From Gammaproteobacteria bacterium (GTDB taxonomy: Bacteria; Pseudomonadota; Gammaproteobacteria; Pseudomonadales; Cellvibrionaceae): a stretch of 64,000 nt of DNA. The position numbers and the translations under genes were made by a program. The notes beneath the pieces are model-generated. The model ran no database searches. It was not told where the DNA came from and saw nothing but the letters and a program-made list of their open reading frames with translations. Of this stretch, positions 45,956 to 57,185 are shown piece after piece (the first letter of the stretch is position 1; the number at the start of each line of letters is the position of its first letter). The DNA lies in the NCBI GenBank assembly GCA_004173475.1, contig SEBU01000001.1:124001-188000 (forward strand), in the 5' to 3' direction.

Positions 45956-46999
45956 TTATTTGCTCGGAGCGTGGTACAAGCTTGCATCACGTAGGATTAA
46001 TGCCTCGTATCCCGCTTGGTTCATAAGTTGAGCAGCTACGTCCGCGCGTCGTCCGGCATCGTCGGTCACAACATAAATTTGTGATTGCTCCAGAGTTGGC
46101 AGACTTTTTCGCAGCTGGCTCAAAGGAATACTGCGGCTGCGAGGAACTGACTGAAATCTTCTTTCAAGCGGCAAACGAACATCAATAATTTGGCAGGGGC
46201 TATCTGTCGCAAAACTTTTTACAACTTCCTCATAATTTATAAAACGACGTACCGGCTCTTGTAAAAGAGTAACAAAATCATTTTTTTCCAAACGCATGAG
46301 CTTTCCAGTCGTTAACATTTTTACGGTCGCATTGCGCGTCGTATCGCCTACCAAAGCCTCTTCCCCAAAATAATCACCTGGGCGTAATGCGGCCAAGATA
46401 TTGCCCTGTTTATCAATTACTTTGGCGCTACCCACTTCAAGCACATAAAAAAATTCGCCGCGCTCGCCTTCTTTGACAATCACTTCATCGGCAGCAACTT
46501 TTTGGGATTTAAATCTCAGAAATAATTGGCGAATATTTCCGGGTGGTATTTTATTAAAGAAAGGCGACTGCAACAAACTCGACATCCAGTCGCCTTCTTC
46601 GGCCGCCTCAAACTCAGGATGCCCATCCTGGGCCTCATCGTCCTCGTTACCACTTTCACTCCAGGCAACTACCAAATCTGAAAAATCGCTTTCCACCGCT
46701 AAAATAACAACCGCTGATTTTGCCACTGCAGAAACATTAGTCGGTGAGACGCTATTTAATGGAACCTTATGTGACTCATCGTCGTTAGCGATAGACGTAA
46801 TCGCGAATTGCGAATCGATTAAATCAACATTGCCACTCACTAAATACAAAGACTCATTGAGTTCACGCCCACGCTTAAAAATAATAGTGCCTTTGGTATA
46901 TTCTTTGATGCTGGCCTTTTCGATGACCTTGGATAAATATTCAAACGCCAGGGTATTAAATGGAGAAAATCTGGCCAGCAATTCGTGTGTGAGTGTCAT
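45956..46999 (-). CDS. Double cyclic-nucleotide-binding domain protein with degenerate rhodanese
   Basis: A 347-residue cytoplasmic protein. Residues about 10-115 resemble a diverged cNMP-binding domain (LYLVSGNVDLID). About 140-255 form a clear second one with the phosphate-cassette signature PGDYFGEEALVGDTTRNATV, including the arginine. About 262-345 form a rhodanese-like fold (CQIIDVRLPLERRFQSVP), but the active-site loop reads YVVTDDAGRRADVAA, without the catalytic cysteine. It may therefore act as a sensor or binding domain. No DNA-binding or kinase domain is present. It is transcribed away from trpS's upstream region and stands alone. Confidence 0.85.
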   Translation of the reverse strand: MTLTHELLARFSPFNTLAFEYLSKVIEKASIKEYTKGTIIFKRGRELNESLYLVSGNVDLIDSQFAITSIANDDESHKVPLNSVSPTNVSAVAKSAVVILAVESDFSDLVVAWSESGNEDDEAQDGHPEFEAAEEGDWMSSLLQSPFFNKIPPGNIRQLFLRFKSQKVAADEVIVKEGERGEFFYVLEVGSAKVIDKQGNILAALRPGDYFGEEALVGDTTRNATVKMLTTGKLMRLEKNDFVTLLQEPVRRFINYEEVVKSFATDSPCQIIDVRLPLERRFQSVPRSRSIPLSQLRKSLPTLEQSQIYVVTDDAGRRADVAAQLMNQAGYEALILRDASLYHAPSK

Positions 47000-47194
47000 A
47001 AGAGGCTCGCGTTATGCTTTTTTTAGTAATTGATAAATTATAAACAGCTCCCGCCCTAAACGGCGACAACTTACCAAGTCCTAGTATTGAGTCACATTCA
47101 CTTGCGACCAAAACACTATGCCAAAGTTCAGGCATCTCCAAGCACTTAAAAAAACCTTTTTATAAGTACGTTCAACAAGTAAGCAGGCACCTGC

Positions 47195-48538
47195 CTATGA
47201 AAAACTTAAAAACAGTGGATACTGATAAAAAGCTATTGCAACCCGATAAAGATAGTAGGCATCTGCCACTCCTGCCATTTCACGAATGGAATGCATGGCA
47301 AAAGTGGGAACTCCAACATCTATTGTTTTAACACCGACTTCAGACGAAACGATTGGACCAATGGTGCTGCCACAACCCATGTCCGTACGAGCGACAAACA
47401 CTTGTACCGGGACTTCATTCTGCTCGCATAGCCAATGAAAAAATCCGCTGGTCTCACTGGTAGTAGCATAACGTTGATTTGCATTAATTTTTACAACTGG
47501 GCCACGATTTAACAATGGCCCATGATTTTCATCGTGTCTGTCGCTAAAATTTGGGTGAACACCGTGTGCGTTATCTGCCGAAATCAACAAGGACCGTTCA
47601 ATAATACGGATGCGGGTTTCAGTGTCAGGAATGAGACGCTCCAAAAACTGCTGCAACATCGGGCCTTTGGCGCCACAACAGGAAGTGCTACCAACCTCTT
47701 CGTGATCAGTACAAATTAGCAGACTGGATACTTCGACATCAGCCTGCAAGAGCGCTCGTAGACCAACAAAACAACTTAATAAATTATCTAGTCGGGCACT
47801 GGCAATAAAATCCTGTTGCAACCCGATAAGCCCAGGTGCCTGGGTATCGTATAAACTAATTTCATAATCCAGAACATGCGTTGCATCTAATTCAGGGTTT
47901 TCCAATTTTAGTTGTGCAAGCAAAATTGATTTGAAATTCGGTGCCAGCGTTTGCTCCGGAGCAAGCTGTAATAAGACTGGGATAATATCGCGCTGCGGAT
48001 TAATCGTGCGCGCGTTATTAACTTCACGGTCTAAATGAATTGCCAGGCTGGGTACGCTAGCCACCGGGGTTTTAAAATCTAGCAAACTACTCGCTATTTT
48101 ATTATCGCTGGTTTTATAAGTGACTCGGCCAGCGAGTGATAAGTCGCGGTCGAACCAGGGGGCAAGTAACGCACCTCCGTAAACCTCAACGCCCAATTGC
48201 AGATAGCCTTTTCGATTTAATTCTGGCTGAGGTTTTACTTTTAAACAGGGGCTGTCAGTATGAGCGCCCAACATCCGAATTCCGGTACTGAGTAAATCTT
48301 TTTTACCGTAGACAAACGCAATAACGGACGATTCATTACGTTTAAGGTAGTAACGTTTGCCCGGTAATAAATCCCATTCATCACTTTCACGCAATTCGGT
48401 AAAACCTGCTGCCGCTAATTCTTTTGCGATAGCTTGAGCTGCGTGGAAAGCTGTTGGTGATGTTTGAATAAAATTGAGTAAATCCTGATTAAATTGGGAT
48501 TGAGACGCAAGCGAAGAAGATGACGAAACCTGACTCAT
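47195..48538 (-). CDS. apeB: M18-family aspartyl aminopeptidase
   Basis: A 447-residue dizinc aminopeptidase of family M18 that removes N-terminal acidic or neutral residues. Metal-site and catalytic motifs: [32 protein letters not shown] (split as VYGGALLAP and [11 protein letters not shown]), [23 protein letters not shown] and [14 protein letters not shown], then [11 protein letters not shown] near the C-terminus. The N-terminal [15 protein letters not shown] run is low-complexity and the true start may lie a few residues later. Downstream of tsaB on the same strand. Confidence 0.94.
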   Translation of the reverse strand: MSQVSSSSSLASQSQFNQDLLNFIQTSPTAFHAAQAIAKELAAAGFTELRESDEWDLLPGKRYYLKRNESSVIAFVYGKKDLLSTGIRMLGAHTDSPCLKVKPQPELNRKGYLQLGVEVYGGALLAPWFDRDLSLAGRVTYKTSDNKIASSLLDFKTPVASVPSLAIHLDREVNNARTINPQRDIIPVLLQLAPEQTLAPNFKSILLAQLKLENPELDATHVLDYEISLYDTQAPGLIGLQQDFIASARLDNLLSCFVGLRALLQADVEVSSLLICTDHEEVGSTSCCGAKGPMLQQFLERLIPDTETRIRIIERSLLISADNAHGVHPNFSDRHDENHGPLLNRGPVVKINANQRYATTSETSGFFHWLCEQNEVPVQVFVARTDMGCGSTIGPIVSSEVGVKTIDVGVPTFAMHSIREMAGVADAYYLYRVAIAFYQYPLFLSFS

Positions 48539-48602
48539 AGCAAATAACCTGATGTAATCGAAAGGTAAAAGCCGTGCTTATATATATATATTCAACAGCT
48601 AG

Positions 48603-49313
48603 TCAAACAATTGAGTTAGAGCGAATGCGCTCGCGTTTTTTCCAGGACACGGAATCACGTAGATAAACTGGTTGCGCATCTAGAATAGAAATACTATTTC
48701 CACGTTGATACTCCTCTAACGCAAGCGTAAGAATATCTTTTGCGTTGGGATGAACATATTGAATCTGCTGCTCAGGAGCGCAATCGTGTAAATCCAGGTA
48801 ATGCCAGCCCGGCCCAACAGCAATAAATTTTTTTGATAAATTTGCGACAATCGGATGCACAACAACATCCAAGGGTTTCATAACATATTCTTCGCTCAAT
48901 ACTTGTGGAATTTTTTCCGGGCTAAATAAACCCCAATAAATTTCTTCCATACGCGCATCTAAAGCGACCATTACCGGGAGCGATGTTTGTGGATTCTCCG
49001 CTATAAAACCTCTCGCCATTGCCTGCAGTGTAGAAATAGGTATTACCGGCAAATTCGCACCAAATGCGAGGCCTTGAACTATACCCATACAGATCCGCAA
49101 ACCGGTGAAAGAACCGGGGCCACGACCAAAAGCAATTGCATCAAGATCTTGCAGCTTACAATTTTCGGCAGATAAAATTTCATCCACCATTGGCAACAAA
49201 CGCTGCGTATGACTTTTAGCGGCCAGCTCAAAAATATGGCGCTCGTGGCCATCAATATGGATTGCAACAGAACAGGCGTCCGTTGAAGCATCAAGTGCTA
49301 AAATTTTAGTCAT
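48603..49313 (-). CDS. tsaB: tRNA threonylcarbamoyladenosine biosynthesis protein TsaB
   Basis: TsaB is the paralogue of TsaD needed for t6A37 formation. The 236-residue product begins ILALDASTDACSVAI and contains AKSHTQRLLPMVDEIL, AFGRGPGSFTGLRICMGIVQ and VALDARMEEIYWGLF, all typical. It follows adk on the same strand, the arrangement seen in pseudomonads, and is separated from it by a strong hairpin terminator. The short stretch 48578-48591 upstream of apeB is a TA repeat. Confidence 0.95.
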   Translation of the reverse strand: MTKILALDASTDACSVAIHIDGHERHIFELAAKSHTQRLLPMVDEILSAENCKLQDLDAIAFGRGPGSFTGLRICMGIVQGLAFGANLPVIPISTLQAMARGFIAENPQTSLPVMVALDARMEEIYWGLFSPEKIPQVLSEEYVMKPLDVVVHPIVANLSKKFIAVGPGWHYLDLHDCAPEQQIQYVHPNAKDILTLALEEYQRGNSISILDAQPVYLRDSVSWKKRERIRSNSIV

Positions 49314-49360
49314 GAAAAGCCAGTCGTTTAAAAAATCAAATCGTTTTATACATGATCACG

Positions 49361-49395
49361 AAAAAAAATAGGCTCACTGGGAGCCTATTTTTTTT
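49361..49395 (-). terminator. Rho-independent terminator between adk and tsaB
   Basis: ATAGGCTC-ACTG-GGAGCCTAT with A and T runs on each side. It lies downstream of adk on the minus strand, so tsaB probably needs read-through or its own promoter. Confidence 0.9.
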
Positions 49396-49409
49396 CAACA
49401 GCGCATAAA

Positions 49410-50377
<968 letters not shown>

Positions 50378-50848
50378 ATGGCGTCCAAGGTTGAACTCGA
50401 CGATTACGATCGCAAAATTCTGCGCGCGCTTCAGGAAAACGCTGATTTTTCAATGGCTGATTTGGGGAATTTAATTGGCTTATCCCACACGCCTTGCTGG
50501 AGACGCCTGAAACGCTTGGAAACGGAAGGAGTAATACGCGGTAAGGTTACCTTGTTAGATGCCAAGAAAATTGATTTAGGCGTGAGGGTTCATGCTTTTG
50601 TAACTGCCAAGAACCATGATGAGGAAGCACTTAGCGCTTTTGAAGCGGCCGTTCAGTCGATTCCCGAAATAGTAGAGTGTTACTCAACTAGCGGCGACAA
50701 AGACTATGTACTTCAAATAGTGATTAACAGTGTGGAAGAATACGAGCAGCTGTTACGCAAAACCCTGCTGAAGCTGCCAAACGTGGGTAGCATTCATTCC
50801 ACGTTTTCGCTCAAACAAATTAAATACACGACTCAATTGCCTATCTAA
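50378..50848 (+). CDS. Lrp/AsnC-family transcriptional regulator
   Basis: A 156-residue regulator. The N-terminal helix-turn-helix (LDDYDRKILRALQENADFS, then LGNLIGLSHTPCWRRLKRLE) precedes the AsnC-type effector domain (about 70-150) with EIVECYSTSGDKDYVLQIV and SIHSTFSLKQI. Members sense amino acids and control their metabolism. The length is that of Lrp. The effector is not predictable. It is divergent from adk, converges with the chemoreceptor, and is flanked by a hairpin. Confidence 0.92.
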   Translation: MASKVELDDYDRKILRALQENADFSMADLGNLIGLSHTPCWRRLKRLETEGVIRGKVTLLDAKKIDLGVRVHAFVTAKNHDEEALSAFEAAVQSIPEIVECYSTSGDKDYVLQIVINSVEEYEQLLRKTLLKLPNVGSIHSTFSLKQIKYTTQLPI

Positions 50849-50893
50849 ATCTTTGACTGATAAATCTTTGCCTGAGTTCTGCTAAATTTTTAC

Positions 50894-50922
50894 CAAACAC
50901 TGCAGCGACTCTGCAGTGTTTG
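50894..50922. terminator. Hairpin between the Lrp-family gene and the chemoreceptor gene
   Basis: CAAACACTGCAG-CGACT-CTGCAGTGTTTG, a 12-base-pair perfect stem between convergent genes. It lacks a T run, so it may act as a weak bidirectional terminator or end-stabiliser. Confidence 0.7.
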
Positions 50923-50930
50923 CGGTGACA

Positions 50931-52574
50931 TCAAACTTTAAATCGTCTCAACGCATCCCGCAGACTGCTTGATAGCTGGCTCAGCCTTTGGCTTGCTTGA
51001 GCCGTGTAGGTCGCTCCGTCCGATGTTGTTAATGCGAGCTGATTAATTTCCACCAAATTTCGATCAATTTCAGCCGTCACGCTACTTTGCTCTTCTACCG
51101 CTGTAGCAATTTGAATCGCCATGTTGGTAATTTCCTGTACGGCAGTGCCAATTCCGGAGAGCGATTCGCCGACGTTAGCTGCCGAGTTAACTGCATCTTT
51201 CGTCATAGCCGCACTGGAATTCATACCGTCTACTGCTTTTTGTACACCTTGTTGCAGCTGCCCCAACATTCCCTGAATGTCCGCGGTAGATTGTTGTGTA
51301 CGGCTTGCGAGCGTGCGAACTTCATCTGCCACCACTGCGAAGCCGCGACCTTGCTCACCCGCACGTGCTGCTTCTATCGCAGCATTGAGCGCCAGCAAAT
51401 TCGTTTGTTCGGCAACACTGCGAATAACATCAATAACTGATGTAACGCTCTGGGCGTCATCCTCGAGCTTGATCATGGACTCGGCCGTTTCGGTGACGTG
51501 GGTGTACAAACCTTGCACATGGTTCACCGCCAAACGGATTCGCTCCTGTCCTTCATCGGTAATCCGGTTCGCGTCTTTGGTACTTTGCGCCGTGTTACTG
51601 GTATTACGCGCGACCTCTTGAATAGCCATGGTCAATTCATTCACTGCAGTCACAACCATCGTAATAGCGGTACATTGTTCATCGGCAGCGCGCTGCCCTT
51701 TTGCGGAAATGACCAATAGATCTTCAGCCGCATGAGAAACCTGGTCAGTGTTAGCATGAATATTTCGAATCAAGGTTTGTAGCTGGTCCATAAACTTATT
51801 TACATGAGTTGCCAGATCACCCAACTCATCCTGATGGTCAATCTCAATCCTGATCGTGAGGTCCCCATCGCCGGCCGCAATGTTTTTAATGCGATCACTG
51901 ATTTTTTGAAGTGGACGGGTTACAAGCAGCGGTAGGAAAAATGCAGCAGCGAGCGTGGATATGGTTCCTACAACTAGTAGAAACATCAATTGATGAGAGA
52001 TGGACTCACTGCTTTTATCGATATTCGCAGTAAAGTTTTCAACATGTTCCAGACGCCTATCCTCTAGCTTGTCAAGAAAACTACGTGCTGCTGAAAATGC
52101 CACAAAACTTTCTCCCAGCGAACGCTCTAGCAAATTTACGCGGGCATTAGCATCAGCTTCATTTGCTGCCTGAACGATAGATTCTGAAATAGCTTTCCAA
52201 CGTTGCAGATGACGTAAATATTCCTGCTTCTCATCGGCCGTTGACGTGTCGGAAATCTCAATGGATTTAATTGCGCGATCATGAGCCTGGGTGAGATTTT
52301 CTTTATGTTCTTTAAGAAAAGTAGCCACTTGCGCCGAGGTGAGATTGGGTGACAAAAGTGCACGCTCTGCAGTGAGCGCTTGATACATATCTCTGTCTGC
52401 CTGAATCAATAGTTGAATTTCCGGCAAATTAACTTTTGCAATTATTTTTGCATCCTTCGCTAAAAGGTTGCTGGACCTGACAGAGTAAATCCCGACATAG
52501 AGAAAAAGAAGGACTAATAAAATCAGAGGAATTCCGAGTTTCCAGCGGAACGAAATATTCGCATACCATGCCAT
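50931..52574 (-). CDS. Methyl-accepting chemotaxis protein
   Basis: A 547-residue transducer. Membrane segment 1 (about 15-32) is followed by a four-helix-bundle periplasmic domain (about 33-195; [32 protein letters not shown] split as AARSFLDKL and [11 protein letters not shown]), membrane segment 2 (about 196-217), HAMP, and the cytoplasmic signalling domain with the tip [20 protein letters not shown] split here as [11 protein letters not shown] and IEAARAGEQ, then [12 protein letters not shown]. The ligand is unknown. The start at 52574 is preferred to a GTG four codons earlier. The kinase genes are elsewhere; cheY and cheZ are at the window start. Confidence 0.94.
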   Translation of the reverse strand: MAWYANISFRWKLGIPLILLVLLFLYVGIYSVRSSNLLAKDAKIIAKVNLPEIQLLIQADRDMYQALTAERALLSPNLTSAQVATFLKEHKENLTQAHDRAIKSIEISDTSTADEKQEYLRHLQRWKAISESIVQAANEADANARVNLLERSLGESFVAFSAARSFLDKLEDRRLEHVENFTANIDKSSESISHQLMFLLVVGTISTLAAAFFLPLLVTRPLQKISDRIKNIAAGDGDLTIRIEIDHQDELGDLATHVNKFMDQLQTLIRNIHANTDQVSHAAEDLLVISAKGQRAADEQCTAITMVVTAVNELTMAIQEVARNTSNTAQSTKDANRITDEGQERIRLAVNHVQGLYTHVTETAESMIKLEDDAQSVTSVIDVIRSVAEQTNLLALNAAIEAARAGEQGRGFAVVADEVRTLASRTQQSTADIQGMLGQLQQGVQKAVDGMNSSAAMTKDAVNSAANVGESLSGIGTAVQEITNMAIQIATAVEEQSSVTAEIDRNLVEINQLALTTSDGATYTAQASQRLSQLSSSLRDALRRFKV

Positions 52575-52709
52575 TTTTGACGCCACCTTTTCCAGATACT
52601 CATTTTTTCTAAAGCTTAGTACAAAAACTTTAAAGCTTCCGAAAATGTCTATGCAAGAAAATCTTTACGTGAAAAATGGCCCTCGAATACTACGGGTAGA
52701 AGCAATTAA

Positions 52710-54425
52710 TTATTTATGAAGTTTTAAACTCACTTTAATCAAACGCTGATTTTTCATCGACAAAACGACGAACTCTACATCACCTAAACGTACCCTATCG
52801 CCAACCACCGGTTGACGATATTTGCTAAATATATACCGGGCGATACTCCAGTTCGCCATATGAGGTGGTACAGGAAAGTTGTAAACCATACTTAGATCGG
52901 CCAATTTTGCGCGTGAATTTAAAACGAATTCACCAAAGAAGGCTTGCACAGATAAACGCTCATTTTCCTGCATCCCAACCAGGACTTTATCGAGTGCTTC
53001 TAAATCACTGGGAAGACTCAGTAAAAAAATATGATCGTCCGCTAAAAATTTTTGTTCAGGTCCCAACGCAACTGGGGTTCCTTCACGCAACAGACAGAGA
53101 AGCTGGGCTTTGTCCGGTAAATTCAAACTGCCTACGGTGCGACGCAAAGCCGGGCTGCCATCGGCTAATTTGTAACCCACAAACTCGTGACCGGCTTGAC
53201 CGGGAATATCCAACTCGACTCGCTGCACGCGCGAACTACTACTAGGCACGTTTAAATTTAGCCAACGCGCCATGGGCCCTACTGTCCAACCTTGAACAAG
53301 CAGTGAAATCAAAACAATAAAAAATGCGATATTAAAGAAGAAATTCCATTCGGGTACGCCGGCCAACCAGGGGAACATAGCTAACACAATTGGTACTGCG
53401 CCGCGTAGGCCAACCCAACTGATAAATGTTTTTTCCTGCCATGAAAATTGGAACGGCAATAAACATAACCATACCGCCAGAGGCCGAGCAACAAACATCA
53501 GTAAGACCGCAACCAAGAGCGCGCTCGATGCATACTCCACTAACTTGTGAGGCGTTACTAACAAGCCGAGCATTAAAAATAAACTGATTTGTGCCAACCA
53601 CGCGAAGCCATCATGAAAGCGTTGAATATTGTACAGCCCGCGTGTAACACGATTGCCCACCATAAGCCCTGCTAAATAAACAGCAAGGAATCCGCTTGCA
53701 TGCATGACCGCCGCCAGACCAAAAATAAATATTCCACCGAATAATGCCAGTAACGGATACAGACCCGGACTCAATTGCAACCGTTGCACACCCTGAGCAA
53801 GAACACGACCACCGATAATTCCGACGACCGATCCCGCGCCCATTTCCCACGCGAAATCACCAAGCATCATCCAACTGAAATTCGTTTGCTTGGTCACCAT
53901 CAGTTCCACAAACATGATGGTGAGAAATACCGCCATGGGATCATTGATACCCGATTCGATTTCAAGCGTTGCACCAACACGGGATTTGAGTGCCAACCCC
54001 TGCATGGTAAGCACTGAAAATACTGCTGCCGCATCCGTTGAACCGACAATGGCCCCAAGTAGAAGGCCATGTACCATCGATAGCCCGAGAATCCACGCAG
54101 CCAAAGCGCCACAAATACCGACTGAGATAACGACGCCGATGGTGGCGAGCGAAAGTGCTGGCCTCAGCCCCACGCGAAACAGATGAATTTCAGTTCGCAG
54201 ACCGCCATCAAACAAAATGACAGCGAGCGCCAAGGTACCCATAAAATAAGCGGCTTTTACATTTTGAAAATGGATTCCTAAAAAACCATCCTCGCCCGCC
54301 AGCATGCCGATAATTAAAAAGACCAATAGGAGCGGCATTCCCATTCGCGGTGACAAGGTGCTGGCAAGGATGCTGATAATAAACAGCGCACCGCCGAACA
54401 ATATGAGTTGGTTCAGTAAATCCAT
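52710..54425 (-). CDS. nhaP2: CPA1-type K+/H+ antiporter (NhaP2/CvrA-like)
   Basis: A 571-residue inner-membrane antiporter. About 12 membrane segments (residues 1-390) include FDGGLRTEIH and SGINDPMAVFLTI, with the ion-site ND motif of CPA1 exchangers. A cytoplasmic RCK_C/TrkA_C-like domain (about 400-480, SLNLPDKAQLLCLLREG) and a C-terminal transporter-associated domain (about 485-571) follow. This domain set is typical of NhaP2/CvrA, which exchanges K+ for H+. The start at 54425 (MDLLNQLILFGG) is the usual family start. The Shine-Dalgarno is weak. Confidence 0.92.
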   Translation of the reverse strand: MDLLNQLILFGGALFIISILASTLSPRMGMPLLLVFLIIGMLAGEDGFLGIHFQNVKAAYFMGTLALAVILFDGGLRTEIHLFRVGLRPALSLATIGVVISVGICGALAAWILGLSMVHGLLLGAIVGSTDAAAVFSVLTMQGLALKSRVGATLEIESGINDPMAVFLTIMFVELMVTKQTNFSWMMLGDFAWEMGAGSVVGIIGGRVLAQGVQRLQLSPGLYPLLALFGGIFIFGLAAVMHASGFLAVYLAGLMVGNRVTRGLYNIQRFHDGFAWLAQISLFLMLGLLVTPHKLVEYASSALLVAVLLMFVARPLAVWLCLLPFQFSWQEKTFISWVGLRGAVPIVLAMFPWLAGVPEWNFFFNIAFFIVLISLLVQGWTVGPMARWLNLNVPSSSSRVQRVELDIPGQAGHEFVGYKLADGSPALRRTVGSLNLPDKAQLLCLLREGTPVALGPEQKFLADDHIFLLSLPSDLEALDKVLVGMQENERLSVQAFFGEFVLNSRAKLADLSMVYNFPVPPHMANWSIARYIFSKYRQPVVGDRVRLGDVEFVVLSMKNQRLIKVSLKLHK

Positions 54426-54570
54426 CCAATAAAAACCTGCAAAAACAATCAATTAGTTAGAAAACATTGACGATACTACACCAATAATAGCTCATCAATC
54501 GAAGACATTCTGAAGTATTAAAGCTACGCTTTTAATCGTTCATCGACTTGCAAACATTGTCAGCCTTTTG

Positions 54571-54599
54571 TTCTTGGGTGGTGCAAATGCTGATATGAT
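54571..54599 (+). promoter_or_regulatory. Candidate sigma-70 promoter of rnb
   Basis: TTCTTG and TATGAT separated by 17 bases, about 35 bases before the RNase II start codon. Confidence 0.4.
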
Positions 54600-54632
54600 T
54601 CGCCACATTATTTCTTTGATTAAGTCGCCCTC

Positions 54633-56663
54633 ATGCTCAATAACACAGCCCTGCAACAATTAGCTCAATTAAAAACCAATCTGGTCGCTCAAAAAGATAT
54701 AGCTCAAGGAGTTGTACGAAGCACCACCAAACGTTTTGGATTTGTGTGTCTGGATGACGGCCGCGAAGCCTTCCTCGACCCCGAGCAGATGTTGCGTGTT
54801 TTACCTGACGACCGTGTAGAAGTTGAAATTACTACTAATAGCAAAGAACAACTCGAAGCCAAAATAGAAAAATTATTGAGTAGCTCGCTCACTGAGTTTG
54901 TTGGCCGTTACGTTAATAAGGGCACGAATTTTTTTGTTGAACCTGATATTTACAATTTTAACCGTTGGTTGTTTGTGCCACCGCAAGATCGCAAAGATTT
55001 AAATGTCGATGAGTTTGTTCGCTGTACTATTGCGCGCCACCCTTTCAGCGATGGCAAAGCACAAGTAAAAATTATCGCACGCTTGGGCAAAGCGGATGAG
55101 CCGGGTATAGAAAATCGCTACACCCTCGCCAAATTCCAATTGCCAAATGAATTGCCAGCCCCCGCGCAAAACCAGGCATCCAGTATCAATTGGTCTCCAC
55201 TAGTATTTGATAAGGGCGAACTTGATTTAACTCACCTACCTTTCGTTACCATCGATTCTGAAAATACGCGCGATATGGACGACGCTATTTTTATTACGAC
55301 TAACGACAATGGCTGGGAATTAATAACGGCAATTGCGGACCCCAGCAAGCAAATTGATTTCGACAGTCCATTGGAAGTTGCCGCACGTGAACGCGCCAGC
55401 ACCATGTACCTGCTAGGCCAATCAATTACCATGCTACCCGCAGAGTTATCGCACGATACCTATTCCCTGGTTCCGGAAAAAAAACGCCCTGCGTTGATAT
55501 GTAAAATGCAAATTTCCACCGCAGGGGAAGTCAAAGAATATGAATTTTTCGAGGCGCAGATTCGCTCGCAATATAAATTAAGCTATCAAGCTGTTGCCGA
55601 TGACGCGAACGGTGTGAAAACATTAAAAGACGCAGGCTTCAATGTAAGCGATGAAGTGAAGTCCATGCTTAACACCTTGCGAGCATTTTCGCTTAAACGC
55701 ACAGAGTATCGTTTACAACATGCGTTAGTAATGGACGACAAGCCTGACTACTTTTTTATTCTCAATGACCAGAAAAAAATTGATCACGTCGACAAACGTG
55801 ATCGCAACATCGCGCATCGAATGATCGAAGAAGCCATGTTGGTTACCAATATTTGTGCTGGCGAACTATTTGTTAAGAATCCCGGTTACGGCATTTTCTC
55901 AACGCATGTTGGTTTTCGTCCTGAACGTTTGAATGATGCTATCAATTTGATTAGCGAAGATCGCCCCGACTTGATTGCGGCAGGTTTAACCGCGAACGAT
56001 CTGACCAAACTCGATAAATTCCAAACTCTATTTAAAGACTTGCGCATTAATTCGAAGATCGACAGCCCAGATTACAATTCTAAAAATGCGCAACTGCTTT
56101 CACTTTTGCAACGCATGCTGCAAGCTGGTTCTTTATCATTTGATCCGATTCCGCATTTCGGTTTGGGGTTCAATGCTTACGCGATGATAACTTCGCCTAT
56201 TCGACGTTATAACGACTTTTACAACCACCTTGCCATAAAACGTATTTTACGTGGTGAACCAGCGCAGGAAGTAGATTCAACTTCGCTCGCAAATCAATTG
56301 CAAGAACAGTTGAACCAGGGCCGCCAAGCTTGTCGATATTTGGAGCTGTGGTTGCAATGTCAATTTATGACACAACAGCTCGATACTCTACACACAGGTA
56401 CAATCGGGCTTGTGAATTCCAACGGTATTGGCGTACGACTGGACGATCTTGGAATTGAAGGTTATGCCATGCTTGCACCACGAGATGGCAATGTAAAAGC
56501 ACAATTCGATTCCCGCCGTTTAAGTTTAACTATTGAAGGAAAAACCTATCGTTTGGATGAAAAAGTAAATGTACTGGTCAAAGAAGTCGACGTTGCAAAA
56601 CGCAAAATTGCCTTCGATGTTGTTGACCAGGCAACCGCCGATAGATTGAGTGCGTGGTTATAA
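54633..56663 (+). CDS. rnb: Exoribonuclease II
   Basis: RNase II degrades single-stranded RNA from the 3' end. The 676-residue product has N-terminal cold-shock-like domains (about 20-170), the RNB catalytic domain with Asp208, Asp214, Asp216 and Asp217 in TIDSENTRDMDDAIF, and a C-terminal S1 domain (about 590-672). IPHFGLGFNAYAMITSPIRRY is the RNB signature near the end of the catalytic part. It is somewhat longer than the E. coli enzyme (about 644). An EVE-domain gene follows after 33 bases. Confidence 0.95.
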   Translation: MLNNTALQQLAQLKTNLVAQKDIAQGVVRSTTKRFGFVCLDDGREAFLDPEQMLRVLPDDRVEVEITTNSKEQLEAKIEKLLSSSLTEFVGRYVNKGTNFFVEPDIYNFNRWLFVPPQDRKDLNVDEFVRCTIARHPFSDGKAQVKIIARLGKADEPGIENRYTLAKFQLPNELPAPAQNQASSINWSPLVFDKGELDLTHLPFVTIDSENTRDMDDAIFITTNDNGWELITAIADPSKQIDFDSPLEVAARERASTMYLLGQSITMLPAELSHDTYSLVPEKKRPALICKMQISTAGEVKEYEFFEAQIRSQYKLSYQAVADDANGVKTLKDAGFNVSDEVKSMLNTLRAFSLKRTEYRLQHALVMDDKPDYFFILNDQKKIDHVDKRDRNIAHRMIEEAMLVTNICAGELFVKNPGYGIFSTHVGFRPERLNDAINLISEDRPDLIAAGLTANDLTKLDKFQTLFKDLRINSKIDSPDYNSKNAQLLSLLQRMLQAGSLSFDPIPHFGLGFNAYAMITSPIRRYNDFYNHLAIKRILRGEPAQEVDSTSLANQLQEQLNQGRQACRYLELWLQCQFMTQQLDTLHTGTIGLVNSNGIGVRLDDLGIEGYAMLAPRDGNVKAQFDSRRLSLTIEGKTYRLDEKVNVLVKEVDVAKRKIAFDVVDQATADRLSAWL

Positions 56664-56696
56664 CGTTAAAAATTTTTAACCAGGAGGTTTACTATC

Positions 56697-57158
56697 ATGA
56701 GCAAAAATTATTGGCTCTTTAAAGCCGAACCTCACATTTACGGTATTGATCATCTCAACGCGGCGCCAAAAAAAATTGGCCGTTGGGATGGTATTCGCAA
56801 CTATCAGGCACGTAATTTTCTTCGCGATCAAGTTGCTGAGAACGATGAAGTATTTATCTATCACAGCAGCTGCAAAAACGTTGGCATAGTCGGGACAGCA
56901 AAAGTTGTTAAAACGGCTTATCCCGACCCGACCCAATTTGATCCTGAAAGTGACTACTACGATCCTAAATCGAATCAGGAAAATCCTCGCTGGGTGTCGG
57001 TGGATATTCAAGTCACTCAAACTTTTCCTCGCATCATTTCGCTGGCAGAAGTAAAAGCACAACCTGCGTTGGAGAACATGGTTTTGGTGAAACAAAGCCG
57101 TCTGTCCACACAGCCTGTAACCAAAGCGGAATGGGAATTTATTCTTAAATTAATCTAG
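56697..57158 (+). CDS. EVE-domain protein
   Basis: A 153-residue single-domain EVE protein (PUA-like fold, related to YTH domains that read modified bases). Opening KNYWLFKAEPHIYGIDHL, RWDGIRNYQARNFLRDQV, EVFIYHSSCKNVGIVGTAKV and a final RLSTQPVTKAEWEFIL match the family. Ligand thought to be a modified nucleotide. It starts 33 bases after rnb and 27 bases before a GNAT gene, so these are probably co-transcribed. Confidence 0.9.
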   Translation: MSKNYWLFKAEPHIYGIDHLNAAPKKIGRWDGIRNYQARNFLRDQVAENDEVFIYHSSCKNVGIVGTAKVVKTAYPDPTQFDPESDYYDPKSNQENPRWVSVDIQVTQTFPRIISLAEVKAQPALENMVLVKQSRLSTQPVTKAEWEFILKLI

Positions 57159-57185
57159 TTAATTAATTAAATTTAGGGAATCGTC

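Noticed and set aside
48578-48591. TA dinucleotide run upstream of apeB
   Set aside because: Too short and simple to call a functional repeat or phase-variation tract.
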